Shown: one piece after another, positions 27,721 to 35,422 of the stretch
Position numbering within the stretch: the stretch's first letter is position 1
How the letters are laid out: each line of letters opens with the position of its first letter
DNA from: Parabacteroides hominis
GTDB taxonomy: Bacteria > Bacteroidota > Bacteroidia > Bacteroidales > Tannerellaceae
DNA: 64,000 nt
Direction: 5' to 3'
Assembly (NCBI RefSeq): GCF_014287585.1
Contig: NZ_JACOOJ010000009.1
Location: forward strand, 94,096 to 158,095
Made by a program: the position numbers and the translations under genes
The notes under the pieces: generated by a model
What the model saw: the letters and a program-made list of their open reading frames with translations, nothing else
Told to the model about the DNA's origin: nothing
Database searches by the model: none

Positions 27721-28512
27721 ATGAAGAAAAATAGTATAGCTGTCTATATCTGTATGCTGGTCTTGTCACTGGCGGCAGTTCCCGCTTTTGGACAGGCGGA
27801 CCGGAATCAAGGGATTATTAAGTCTGCGTTGCTCGGTTTGGAATATGAGGTAAAGGCGGGTTTTAATATCGGCGGAACAGCTCCGCTGCCTTTGCCCGTT
27901 GAGATTCGGGAGATAACCGGCTATAATCCGACTATGGCGGTAGCAATAGAAGGGAATGTAACCAAATGGTTTGACAAAGAACGGAAATGGGGGATGCGGA
28001 TCGGGGTTCGTCTCGATAATAAAGGAATGAAGACGGATGCGCGTGTAAAGAACTATGGTATGGAGATCATCGGTGACGGCGGTGAGATCGTCAAAGGGAA
28101 CTGGACAGGGCATGTGAAGACGAATGTCAAGAACACTTATCTTTCTTTTCCGGTTTTGGCCACTCACCAGTTCAATTCCCGCTTCAGCATGAATTTAGGA
28201 CCCTATTTTGCTTATATGTTGGATGGTGATTTTTCCGGTAATGTCTATGACGGTTATCTGCGTGAGAACGATCCGACCGGCGAAAAGGTTGTTTTTGAAG
28301 ATGGCAAAAGTGCCTTATATGATTTCTCCAAAAATATCCGAAAGTTTCAGTGGGGTGCACAGTTAGGTGCTGAATGGCGTGCTTTCAAGCATTTGAACGT
28401 TTGTGCCGATCTGACTTGGGGCTTAAATGATATTTTCCAGAAAGATTTCAAAACGATTACCTTTGCCATGTATCCGATCTACCTGAACGTTGGTTTCGGC
28501 TACGCTTTCTAA
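27721..28512 (+). CDS. Outer-membrane beta-barrel protein (PorT-like)
   Basis: The start is set at ATG 27721, which gives a clean signal peptide ending PAFGQA; a frame-matching ATG at 27691 overlaps the gene before. The 263-aa mature protein has alternating strands typical of an eight- to ten-stranded barrel (EYEVKAGFNIGG, WGMRIGVRLDNKG, SMNLGPYFAYML, WGAQLGAEWRAF) and ends in an aromatic residue (VGFGYAF), the usual outer-membrane insertion signal. It pairs with the PCMD lipoprotein upstream. Confidence 0.85.
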   Translation: MKKNSIAVYICMLVLSLAAVPAFGQADRNQGIIKSALLGLEYEVKAGFNIGGTAPLPLPVEIREITGYNPTMAVAIEGNVTKWFDKERKWGMRIGVRLDNKGMKTDARVKNYGMEIIGDGGEIVKGNWTGHVKTNVKNTYLSFPVLATHQFNSRFSMNLGPYFAYMLDGDFSGNVYDGYLRENDPTGEKVVFEDGKSALYDFSKNIRKFQWGAQLGAEWRAFKHLNVCADLTWGLNDIFQKDFKTITFAMYPIYLNVGFGYAF

Positions 28513-28536
28513 GACAAACGTATTTTGATATATCGT

Positions 28537-28585
28537 TATGGCTTTCCTGATTCATAATTATGAAATGGGAAAGCCATAATTTTGT
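28537..28585 (+). terminator. Intrinsic terminator
   Basis: TATGGCTTTCC (28537-28547) pairs with GGAAAGCCATA (28568-28578), followed by ATTTTGTT. It ends the lipoprotein and barrel unit. Confidence 0.75.
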
Positions 28586-28636
28586 TATTAAACGACATCT
28601 TTTCCACAACAATTCGTTATTTCGATATTTAATTAA

Positions 28637-28644
28637 TATATTTG
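28637..28644 (+). promoter_or_regulatory. -7 promoter box of the second Gfo/Idh/MocA gene
   Basis: TATATTTG at 28637-28644, 36 bases before the ATG. Confidence 0.55.
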
Positions 28645-28680
28645 TCCGAATAATTTTTTAGTCCAATATTTTGAATTACC

Positions 28681-30033
28681 ATGAAAGAAAACACTAAGAA
28701 GGGGGTAACCCGTCGAGAGTTTCTCGGCCTTTCCGCTCTTGGATTGGCAAGTTTGACTATCCTGCCCAGTTGGGCTGTAAATGGTGTGCGTATCGCACCG
28801 AGTGATCGTGTCGTTTTGGGGTTTGTCGGATTAGGGCAGCAAGGCTTGTCCGATTTCAAGAGTTTCTCTACTTGTCCCGGTGTGCAGGTTGCTGCATGTT
28901 GTGATGTGGATTCCTTGAAACGGGAGCGTTTCAAACGTCGTGTCGAAGCCTGGCAGAAATCTCAGAACGTGGCTCCCCGCTGCGATATGTATGAATTCTA
29001 TGAAGATTTGCTGGACCGTAAGGATATCGACGTGATTGAAGTGGCAACACCTGACCACTGGCATGCTTTGGTTGCCATCCACGCTTGCCAGAGCGGGAAG
29101 GATGTTTATTGCCAGAAGCCGTTGGCTTATACGATTACCGAAGGTTTGGCTGTCGCCCGTGCCGTACGCGATAATAACCGTGTGTTCCAGATCGGTAGCC
29201 AGCAGCGTTCGAGCAAGGAATTCCAGGATGCAATCGCATTGGTGCGTGCCGGTAAGATCGGCCATATCGAAAAGATCTATGCGCGTGTCGGCGAACCGCC
29301 TACGCCGCTGAACTTGCCGGAAATGGATGTTCCCGGTAATCTGAATTTCAACCAGTGGATGGGACCGTTGAACGATCCGAAGATTCATTATCATCCCGAT
29401 CTTTGTCCTCCTATCTCTCTTGAACCTGAACAGAACGAGAAGTTGTGGGGTGCATGGCGCTGGTATCAGGAAACCGGAAACGGTTATACGGCTGACTGGG
29501 GCGCTCACATGTTCGATATTGCACAGGCAGCTATCGGTATGGATGGTTCGGGTCCGGTAGAGTTTATTCCCGCCGGCTATAACGGTACGAAATATGCAAC
29601 GATGAAATATGCCAATGGCATCGTGATGACCGAACAGCCTTATCGCGAAGATGAGGAGGATGCAAAAGGCTTGAAGTTTATCGGTGATAAGGGCTGGTTG
29701 AAAGTGGCTCGCGGTTATATCGAATGTTCCGATCCTTCTTTGTTGCCGAAGAAAGAACAGAAAGTTGGCAAGGGCGAGTATGAAGTAAGTTCTCCGCACA
29801 TGCAGAACTTTATCGATTGCGTCCGTTCACGTAAGAATCCGATTGCTCCGGTTGAGGTCGGTTGTAGTACGAATACGCTTTGTTGCTTGCAGAATATTGC
29901 CCGTGAACTGGGTCGTCCTGTTCATTGGGACCCGGCTACCCTTAGCTTTAATGGTGATAAGGAGGCTGAATCTCATCGTCTGTATTGGTACGAATACAGA
30001 AATCCGTATAAATTACCGTATTGCAATAAATAA
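28681..30033 (+). CDS. Exported Gfo/Idh/MocA-family oxidoreductase (second)
   Basis: The 450-aa protein has a twin-arginine-type signal (TRREFLGLSALGLASLTI), then RVVLGFVGLGQQGL of the Rossmann fold, VIEVATPDHWHALVAI near 125 and CQKPLAYT near 145, where the usual Glu of EKP is Gln. The C-terminal part includes GNGYTADWGAHMFDIAQAA. It is clearly distinct from the copy at 25104 and not a recent duplicate. The periplasmic substrate is unknown; the sulfatase 130 bases downstream suggests a sulfated glycan, but each gene has its own terminator or promoter. Confidence 0.92.
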   Translation: MKENTKKGVTRREFLGLSALGLASLTILPSWAVNGVRIAPSDRVVLGFVGLGQQGLSDFKSFSTCPGVQVAACCDVDSLKRERFKRRVEAWQKSQNVAPRCDMYEFYEDLLDRKDIDVIEVATPDHWHALVAIHACQSGKDVYCQKPLAYTITEGLAVARAVRDNNRVFQIGSQQRSSKEFQDAIALVRAGKIGHIEKIYARVGEPPTPLNLPEMDVPGNLNFNQWMGPLNDPKIHYHPDLCPPISLEPEQNEKLWGAWRWYQETGNGYTADWGAHMFDIAQAAIGMDGSGPVEFIPAGYNGTKYATMKYANGIVMTEQPYREDEEDAKGLKFIGDKGWLKVARGYIECSDPSLLPKKEQKVGKGEYEVSSPHMQNFIDCVRSRKNPIAPVEVGCSTNTLCCLQNIARELGRPVHWDPATLSFNGDKEAESHRLYWYEYRNPYKLPYCNK

Positions 30034-30052
30034 GAAAGGTAAAAAGTAAAGA

Positions 30053-30085
30053 AAAGTCCCGGAATTGAGTTTCGGGACTTTTTTT
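30053..30085 (+). terminator. Intrinsic terminator
   Basis: AAAGTCCCG and CGGGACTTT pair around an 11-nt loop, with seven T after the stem. Confidence 0.9.
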
Positions 30086-30129
30086 ATATATTTTCCAGTC
30101 CGGATAGTGATTATTTCGTTCGCTCTGTT

Positions 30130-30137
30130 TAATTTTG
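30130..30137 (+). promoter_or_regulatory. -7 promoter box of the sulfatase gene
   Basis: TAATTTTG at 30130-30137, 29 bases before the ATG. Confidence 0.5.
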
Positions 30138-30166
30138 CCTAATCCAGACAAAAAACATAATATATC

Positions 30167-31741
30167 ATGAAAACGAATCAACTATTTCTTTTGACAGGTT
30201 TGGCCACAGTCGCTCTTCCTGCCTGTGTCCAGAAAGACAAAAAAGAGGTGTCGGAGAAACCTATGAACATTCTCTACATCATGTGCGACGATCATTCTTA
30301 CCAGACAATCAGTGCTTACGATCATCGTTTTATCGAAACTCCGAACATCGACCGGATTGCCGATGAAGGCGTACGGTTCACGAACAGCTTCGTCGCCAAC
30401 TCTTTGAGCGGCCCCAGCCGTGCTTGTTTGCTGACGGGCAAGCACAGCCACAAAAATGGCTTTACCGACAATACGAAACGTTTCGACGGTAGCCAGCAGA
30501 CATTCCCGAAGTTGTTGCAGCAGGCCGGTTATCAGACCGCTATTGTTGGAAAATGGCATTTGACTTCTGATCCGACAGGTTTCGATTACTGGAATATCCT
30601 GACCGGACAAGGGGATTATTATAATCCGTATTTTATCGATAACGGAGAGAAAAAACAGATCGAAGGATATGCCACGAATATCACGACAGACCTGGCTTTG
30701 GACTGGCTGGACAACAAGCGTGATAAAAACAAACCTTTCTGCCTCTTGCTCCATCACAAAGCGCCCCATCGTACCTGGATGCCGGATACCTGCGATCTGG
30801 ATTTGTATGAAGATGTCGTTTATCCGGTTCCCGAAACGTTCTATGACAAATATGAAGGACGTATTGCCGCATCCGAACAGGAAATGAGCATCATTAAGGA
30901 TATGGACCTCGTCTATGACCTGAAGATGGCGGATAAGGAAAATGAAATTCATACGGCTACCGGACTGGAAAAGAACGGGCGTGATTTGTACAACCGGATG
31001 AATCCGGCTCAGAAAGCTGCATGGGACCGGCATTATGATCCGATTATCAAGAAGTTTAAAGAACAGAAGCTGACCGGAAAGGCTTTGGCCGAATGGAAAT
31101 ACCAGCAGTACATGCACGATTATATGCGTGTGATCCATTCCGTAGACCGTAATGTCGGTCGTGTATTGGATTATATGAAGAAAAACGGTTTGTTGGAGAA
31201 TACGATTATCGTCTATACTTCCGACCAGGGTTTCTATATGGGTGAACATGGTTGGTTCGACAAGCGTTTCATGTATGAAGAATCTTTCCGTACGCCGATG
31301 CTGGTCCGATTCCCCGGCGGTGTTAAAGGTGACATTCCCGAAATGGTTCAGAATATCGACCATGCTGCTACTTTCCTGCAGTTGGCAGGCGTTTCGGTTC
31401 CTGAAGATATCCAGGGCGATTCTTATTTGCCATTGTTGAAAGGTGAAAAACCGAAAGACTGGCGCACTTCCTTGTATTACCATTATTACGAATATCCGGC
31501 GGAACATGCGGTTAAACGCCATTACGGTGTTCGTACCGACCGCTATAAATTAATACATTTCTATAATGACATCGATGTTTGGGAGCTTTATGATCTGCAA
31601 AACGATCCGATGGAAATGCATAACATCTATAACGAACCGGGCAACGAAAACTTGATCGACAGTCTGAAAACCGAACTGCATAAATTGCAGAAACAGTACG
31701 ACGATCCGATCGAAACGGAGTTGGCAAATGCAAAGAAATGA
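30167..31741 (+). CDS. Serine-type sulfatase lipoprotein
   Basis: The 524-aa enzyme has a lipoprotein signal with Cys 20 (VALPAC) and an alkaline phosphatase-fold sulfatase domain. The metal site begins with MCDDHSY near 40. The modification motif is S81-G-P-S-R85 (S-x-P-S-R), the serine type, so it needs an anaerobic sulfatase-maturating enzyme to make formylglycine. Later blocks are GKWHL, LLHHKAPHRTWMP, YTSDQGFYMGEHGWFDKRFMYEE and the C-terminal DRYKLIHF. The layout resembles S1-family glucosamine-6-sulfatases of Bacteroides (S1_11 is my best guess). Its substrate is probably a host mucin or glycosaminoglycan. Confidence 0.93.
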   Translation: MKTNQLFLLTGLATVALPACVQKDKKEVSEKPMNILYIMCDDHSYQTISAYDHRFIETPNIDRIADEGVRFTNSFVANSLSGPSRACLLTGKHSHKNGFTDNTKRFDGSQQTFPKLLQQAGYQTAIVGKWHLTSDPTGFDYWNILTGQGDYYNPYFIDNGEKKQIEGYATNITTDLALDWLDNKRDKNKPFCLLLHHKAPHRTWMPDTCDLDLYEDVVYPVPETFYDKYEGRIAASEQEMSIIKDMDLVYDLKMADKENEIHTATGLEKNGRDLYNRMNPAQKAAWDRHYDPIIKKFKEQKLTGKALAEWKYQQYMHDYMRVIHSVDRNVGRVLDYMKKNGLLENTIIVYTSDQGFYMGEHGWFDKRFMYEESFRTPMLVRFPGGVKGDIPEMVQNIDHAATFLQLAGVSVPEDIQGDSYLPLLKGEKPKDWRTSLYYHYYEYPAEHAVKRHYGVRTDRYKLIHFYNDIDVWELYDLQNDPMEMHNIYNEPGNENLIDSLKTELHKLQKQYDDPIETELANAKK

Positions 31742-31760
31742 GATAGATAGAAATAAAAAA

Positions 31761-31786
31761 GGCATTCGAAAATGAATGCCTTTTTT
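31761..31786 (+). terminator. Intrinsic terminator of the sulfatase gene
   Basis: GGCATTC (31761-31767) pairs with GAATGCC (31774-31780), flanked by A and T runs. Confidence 0.88.
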
Positions 31787-31806
31787 ATTTACTTACCGTA
31801 AGATTG

Positions 31807-31851
31807 TGGAGCATATCGGACTCGAACCGATCACCTTCAGACTGCCAGTCT
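31807..31851 (-). other. Prophage left attachment site: 3' part of a tRNA-Ala(GGC) gene
   Basis: Read on the minus strand, the bases give the anticodon loop CTGGCAG (anticodon GGC), the 3' anticodon stem TCTGA, variable loop AGGTG, T arm ATCGG-TTCGAGT-CCGAT, the acceptor end ATGCTCC and discriminator A. T70 suits the G3-U70 pair of tRNA-Ala. Beyond 31851 the match to a tRNA stops: the 5' anticodon stem, D arm and 5' acceptor strand are absent. This is what remains when an element inserts in a tRNA gene, so the rebuilt full gene should be at the other prophage end, beyond the window. From 31852 to 32016 I see only an AT-rich stretch and a hairpin (CCGCCGG/CCGGCGG, 31949-31975). Confidence 0.75.
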
Positions 31852-32016
31852 TTATTTTTGCTTATTTAGTGTATTGATTATTAGATATTTACATTCTTGC
31901 ATTAATTATTTGCGTCAAATTTGCGTCTGCCTTTTCATTTTGACAATCCCGCCGGCCATATTACCGGCGGGGCGTCTAAACGTGATACGTTGGGTACGAA
32001 GCCCCAACATGTGGAT

Positions 32017-32241
32017 CTATCTTGTCTTTATGTAGCTCCGTTGCATTGATACCTGGAGGCATTCAGGTTTGCCATTAGCCTTTCCCTGCTTTTCCAAAAC
32101 ATCCAGCCGTTCCATGATATCTGCTTGGTCTTTGGCCAATGTGTTTGCGTACTTGGCCAGCGTGTTAGCGTACTTGGTCAACGCCTCTACCTTGTCCGTG
32201 AGTGCTGCGAATACGCGGTAGTTGATATATCTTTCGTCCAT
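32017..32241 (-). CDS. Small coiled-coil protein of the prophage
   Basis: The 74-aa protein has a heptad-like coiled coil (about residues 12-55) with a tandem repeat of YANTLAK, seen in the DNA as a 21-bp direct repeat near 32140-32185. No family is recognised. It lies downstream of the antirepressor on the same strand. A hairpin at 31949-31975 may end the transcript. Confidence 0.55.
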   Translation of the reverse strand: MDERYINYRVFAALTDKVEALTKYANTLAKYANTLAKDQADIMERLDVLEKQGKANGKPECLQVSMQRSYIKTR

Positions 32242-32318
32242 TTTTGTAATTACTTTATTGGTTTAATATTGGCTGTCCTGCGTTATAAAGGACTGCTGAA
32301 TAGGTATGTATGTAAGGT

Positions 32319-33161
32319 TTATTTTATGGCTGCAATCTTCCCGTCAGACGGATTCCCGCCGAACAGATGGTTGATGTAAGCCAGCCCCTTTTGCGTGACA
32401 AGAATTTTTGTGACAACAAAACCCGGATGGCTGTTGCGCTCAATGAATTTTTCTTTCATCTCGAAATACCCGGCATTGACAAACCGTTGCTTCGGTTCAT
32501 TCCGGTTAGAGAAGAATACGCCTACCTGTCGAAGCTTTTGGAATAGTGTGTTGCGCCCGAATCCCAACTTTAGGATTTTAGCTGCCATTCCGATATCGAC
32601 TTTGTCGTCTGTGGTGAATGCGGCATCTGCGAAGTCGGCTTTTGGTTGCAGGCGGTTTATTGTCTGTTTTGCCTGTTCGATCTGTTCCGCTTGTTTAGCG
32701 GCCAGCATGAGAGCTTCGGAATATGACTGCGGAATTTGGTACTGTTGTATGATAGAGCAATGCCCGGAAGTTAGCAATTCTTCTATCTTTTCATCAACCC
32801 ATATAGAAAACTCGGTTGATAGTTTTTGAGCAACACGAAGAGCTACGCGATGATGTGCCCAGGTTCCGGATTTGTTACCACCTCGCTTAACTATCAATAA
32901 ATCAGCCAAACTACAATTTTGTAGTTTGGAAAACTTTTCACAATAATCGCTGATTTCCTGTGAGTTAATAATATTGGTGAGATTTTTGTCTGTAAATGCC
33001 TTTGCTACTTCTGTTAGATTTACATAGACAACTCCATTTTGAACACGCATGGTAACGTTATTACCATTATAAGAAAAGATTTGTCCCATGTCGGAGGGAT
33101 TAGCCGTTGGTTGCTGGGTACTATTATTCCCCGACAAACAAATGTTTCTGTGATTGGACAT
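32319..33161 (-). CDS. KilA-N / ANT-domain phage antirepressor
   Basis: The 280-aa protein has a KilA-N DNA-binding domain (about 25-130: NGVVYVNLTEVAKAF, KRGGNKSGTWAHHRVALRVAQKLS, FSIWVDEKI) and a C-terminal ANT/KilAC domain (about 190-280: IGMAAKILKLGFGRNTLFQKLRQVGVF, GFVVTKILVTQKGLAYI). Such proteins counteract the phage repressor or act in phage DNA regulation. It faces away from the XRE repressor, which fits a lysis-lysogeny switch. Its mRNA seems to have a long structured leader (33162-33366). Confidence 0.88.
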   Translation of the reverse strand: MSNHRNICLSGNNSTQQPTANPSDMGQIFSYNGNNVTMRVQNGVVYVNLTEVAKAFTDKNLTNIINSQEISDYCEKFSKLQNCSLADLLIVKRGGNKSGTWAHHRVALRVAQKLSTEFSIWVDEKIEELLTSGHCSIIQQYQIPQSYSEALMLAAKQAEQIEQAKQTINRLQPKADFADAAFTTDDKVDIGMAAKILKLGFGRNTLFQKLRQVGVFFSNRNEPKQRFVNAGYFEMKEKFIERNSHPGFVVTKILVTQKGLAYINHLFGGNPSDGKIAAIK

Positions 33162-33366
33162 ATCTTATAACATTGTTTGTTTTGGAAGGCAAAAAGAAAA
33201 CGGTTCCGCCTGTCCCTTTGTCCTACACCACAGAAAGGCAGTTATAGCCATTAAGCTATAGCAAGGGGGTACGAAACCGTTATATCGTAAAAATAATGTT
33301 AAGGCACAAAAAATGCCGCAACATAAAATATGTTCGGCGGATACTCCGCCTTTCTGTGAAAAATAG
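33162..33366 (-). ncRNA. Structured 5' leader of the antirepressor mRNA
   Basis: A minus-strand promoter is seen at 33374-33403 (TACATTTG at 33374-33381, TTG 19 nt upstream), which puts the RNA start near 33366, some 205 nt before the ATG. The leader can fold into a GGCGGA/TCCGCC hairpin, then a large closed domain from AACGGTT to AACCGTT with an inner TATAGC stem, followed by a T-rich stretch. A 95-codon frame across this stretch (33165-33452) starts upstream of the promoter, so I do not call it a gene. Role unknown: attenuator or target of a trans factor. Confidence 0.5.
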
Positions 33367-33373
33367 GACGCTG

Positions 33374-33403
33374 CAAATGTAACAACAAATTTCAAATCAG
33401 CAA
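33374..33403 (-). promoter_or_regulatory. Promoter of the antirepressor leader
   Basis: On the minus strand: TTG (33401-33403), 19 nt, TACATTTG (33374-33381). Confidence 0.6.
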
Positions 33404-33502
33404 CTAAATTCAGAAAATTTTCTCTTTTAAATAAAACTACTTCTGTTTTCATACGAATTATATATTTAATATTGGTTTTTATTTCTTTGTAGGGTTAAGG
33501 TC

Positions 33503-33766
33503 TTATCCGGCTATGGCAACTTTGCATTGCTTGTCTATGGCTTCTATTATCCTGCCATAGGCTTCTTTGTTTTCTTCCTTAAAGTTAATCCCGGTATCGT
33601 CGATAAATATTTCATGCGCCAGAACCACATAGGAAGTATTCTGCACATAGATGGATAACTCTGATCTTTCCGGCCGGGAAGAGACAGATATTATAATGTC
33701 GCTCTTCCCTATCAGCTTCTCAATCATGATCCGCTGGACTCCTTTTAGTACATCTAATGTTGTCAT
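33503..33766 (-). CDS. Small prophage protein, unknown
   Basis: An 87-aa protein is predicted from ATG 33766, 5 bases after the stop of the gene before; an in-frame ATG at 33781 would overlap that gene by 11 bases. Sequence features are an alpha/beta pattern with IYVQNTSYVVLAHEIFIDDTG. No family is recognised. It is co-directional with, and coupled to, the gene at 33771. Confidence 0.6.
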   Translation of the reverse strand: MTTLDVLKGVQRIMIEKLIGKSDIIISVSSRPERSELSIYVQNTSYVVLAHEIFIDDTGINFKEENKEAYGRIIEAIDKQCKVAIAG

Positions 33767-33770
33767 AATA

Positions 33771-34064
33771 TTAATCTCCATTATATCTATTGTTAGCATA
33801 GTAATTTGTCAGTGCGTTAGCCATGAAAGCCATAGAGCAAGTATCAACATTGCGTTTAGCATCCCGGCTCTCGCACTGCTGCTTGTTCAAGTTGAAAAGC
33901 TGGAACATTTTCATCGCCTTGTCATAAGAGCCTCTTTCGTCCTTCCAAGCCTCTTTCAGGCATTCGCCAAATGTGAGGACGTGACGCCCGGTCTTCTTAC
34001 CTGATTTGAACATTGACCAAGCTGATTTCATTACTCTTCTTTTGTTGTACTTCGGTGCTTCCAT
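33771..34064 (-). CDS. Small prophage protein, unknown
   Basis: The start is set at ATG 34064 (MEAPKYNKRRVMKSAWSMFK), since the longer frame runs into the promoter region. It is 97 aa, basic at the N-terminus, with KSAWSMFKSGKKTGRHVLTFGECLKEAWK near residues 12-40. Such short proteins with a WSMFK-type helix are common next to phage repressors in Bacteroidales; the function is unknown. It is the first gene leftwards from the immunity region, with promoter box TACATTTG at 34098-34105. Confidence 0.65.
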   Translation of the reverse strand: MEAPKYNKRRVMKSAWSMFKSGKKTGRHVLTFGECLKEAWKDERGSYDKAMKMFQLFNLNKQQCESRDAKRNVDTCSMAFMANALTNYYANNRYNGD

Positions 34065-34097
34065 TATTTCGTAGTGTTTTAATTTTCTATTATGGCG

Positions 34098-34209
34098 CAA
34101 ATGTAATATATAACGGTACAATAATCAAAATGAAAAGAAATATTTAACACTACTTTAACATGTTAATGTACCGATATAATACTACAAGTGGTTTTTATTC
34201 GTATATTTG
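34098..34209. promoter_or_regulatory. Divergent immunity promoters with operator-like inverted repeat
   Basis: Leftward -7 box TACATTTG (34098-34105, minus) and rightward TATATTTG (34202-34209, plus) face away from each other. Between them CGGTACA (34114-34120) and TGTACCG (34167-34173) form a spaced inverted repeat, and there is a TTTAACA/TGTTAA pair. These are candidate operators of the XRE repressor. Confidence 0.55.
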
Positions 34210-34233
34210 CATCGAAGATTAAAACATTACAGT

Positions 34234-34497
34234 ATGGATTTAAGAATAAAAGAAATTATCAAACAAAAAGGCATGACCATTACGGAGCTTGCTGATAAAA
34301 TGGGAATCAATAGAGTTAATCTATCTAATATGATAAACGGAAACCCTACGGTAGAAACATTAGAAAAAATCGCTACAGCCCTACATGTCCCCATCTCAGA
34401 TTTATTTGAAAAGGAAAGTCAAGTAAAGAGTATCATCTGCCCCCATTGTCAAAAAACTATACCGGTGGAGGTGGATTTTAAGGTAAAAGTTGAATAA
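34234..34497 (+). CDS. XRE-family HTH regulator, probable prophage repressor
   Basis: The start is ATG 34234, 25 bases after the promoter box; the longer frame begins inside that box. The 87-aa protein is a Cro/CI-type helix-turn-helix (MTITELADKMGINRVNLSNMIN, residues about 14-35), with TVETLEKIATALHVPISDLF to follow. A short C-terminal end has CPHC near residue 68, half of a possible zinc site. There is no peptidase domain, so induction by self-cleavage is unlikely; the antirepressor may do the job. Confidence 0.85.
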   Translation: MDLRIKEIIKQKGMTITELADKMGINRVNLSNMINGNPTVETLEKIATALHVPISDLFEKESQVKSIICPHCQKTIPVEVDFKVKVE

Positions 34498-34584
34498 TAT
34501 GTTATTAAATATGTTACAATATTAGCCTTTGTTCGATTTAACCAATACCTTTGTGGCCAAACATAAAACTAAAAATAAATAATA

Positions 34585-34995
34585 ATGAAAAAGTATTTGC
34601 TTTTAATGATTGTTGCTCTAACAACCAGTTGTAGAACTTATTACTCTGAACAAAGCAATGTTTTGGATTTTAGAAAATATACCGAGAATGGCTTTGTTAT
34701 AAATCCCACAGCTTCAGGAATGGATTTTGAGCCTATTTCTATGATAAGTGTTTCATTTTATTCAGGAGAAAAAATTGAAAAGTCTCTTAAAAATGAAAAC
34801 GGAATTATCAATTTGTACAACAAATCAGCGCAAACGCGATTTTACTGTGCAACCCCAGATAGAATGTTAGAAAAAATAGTCAGTGAATGTAAAAATATGG
34901 GAGCCAATGGTATTATAAACTTTAATATAAAGCCTATACCGGAAGCTAAATATCAAAGCTGGGAAGTCTCAGGTGTTGCAGTTAAGTTGAAATAA
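34585..34995 (+). CDS. Small prophage-encoded lipoprotein
   Basis: The 136-aa protein has a lipoprotein signal (LLLMIVALTTSC, Cys 16) and an alpha/beta domain with a KNMGANGIINFNIKP stretch near 110, which resembles the YbjQ/heavy-metal-binding-like fold. It sits downstream of the repressor and may be expressed in the lysogen. Its role is unknown; alteration of the host surface is one possibility. Confidence 0.7.
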   Translation: MKKYLLLMIVALTTSCRTYYSEQSNVLDFRKYTENGFVINPTASGMDFEPISMISVSFYSGEKIEKSLKNENGIINLYNKSAQTRFYCATPDRMLEKIVSECKNMGANGIINFNIKPIPEAKYQSWEVSGVAVKLK

Positions 34996-35036
34996 TACTT
35001 AATGATCATAAATTAAGGGACTTCTGTATTACTTTT

Positions 35037-35065
35037 AGCCCCGGTCGCTTTATCGGGGCTTTTTC
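35037..35065 (+). terminator. Intrinsic terminator
   Basis: AGCCCCG and CGGGGCT pair, followed by five T. Downstream comes CCCTAACAGGTAA and AACGGCAAAGAAAAA, a motif repeated near 37732. Confidence 0.85.
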
Positions 35066-35130
35066 ATGCCCTAACAGGTAATCCCAAGTTGCGAAACGGC
35101 AAAGAAAAACTTAAAAAAGTTCCCGGATTC

Positions 35131-35161
35131 TTGCATAATTACCAAAAGGTTATTATATTTG
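35131..35161 (+). promoter_or_regulatory. Promoter of the small acidic protein gene
   Basis: TTG (35131-35133), 20 nt, TATATTTG (35154-35161). Confidence 0.6.
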
Positions 35162-35185
35162 CATAGTCATAAGACAGAGTGCACA

Positions 35186-35383
35186 ATGTATGATGACGAA
35201 GAAGAGCTAAAGGCTCGGATTGAAGCTGCGGAAAAAGACCTTAGCTTCTTTTCCCTCTACTGGGATGATATTCGGGAAACCGACTGGATTTCGGACGAGG
35301 AGCTTGAAGGAAGTGTCAATGATGCGTTAGACGATTTGATTGATGCCAAAAACAAGCTGAAAGAAAGCGGTAGCCCCCCATAG
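35186..35383 (+). CDS. Small acidic protein, unknown
   Basis: The start is set at ATG 35186, 24 bases after the promoter box. The 65-aa protein is very acidic and helical (YDDEEELKARIEAAEKDLSF). The stop codon sits in the loop of a terminator hairpin. Function unknown; small acidic phage proteins are sometimes DNA mimics, but nothing here proves that. Confidence 0.55.
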   Translation: MYDDEEELKARIEAAEKDLSFFSLYWDDIRETDWISDEELEGSVNDALDDLIDAKNKLKESGSPP

Positions 35384-35398
35384 TGGGGCTACCTTTTT
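35369..35398 (+). terminator. Terminator overlapping the stop codon of the small acidic protein
   Basis: GGTAGCCCC (35369-35377) pairs with GGGGCTACC (35385-35393), then TTTTT. The TAG stop is in the loop. Confidence 0.88.
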
Positions 35399-35422
35399 CA
35401 AGAAACTAAAAACAACACTATC

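Noticed and set aside
25104..30033. GH109 glycosidase annotation for the two Gfo/Idh/MocA proteins
   Set aside because: They share the fold, but I cannot see features specific to GH109, so I kept the general family name.
30182..31522. 446-codon frame antisense to the sulfatase
   Set aside because: It is the shadow of a well-supported gene; the protein has no domain and the sulfatase frame carries all family motifs.
31807..31860. Complete tRNA gene
   Set aside because: The D arm and 5' acceptor strand are missing; only the 3' part is present.
33165..33452. A 95-codon minus-strand reading frame before the antirepressor
   Set aside because: Its start lies upstream of the best promoter, the translated protein is Cys- and Trp-rich without pattern, and the stretch is better explained as a structured leader.
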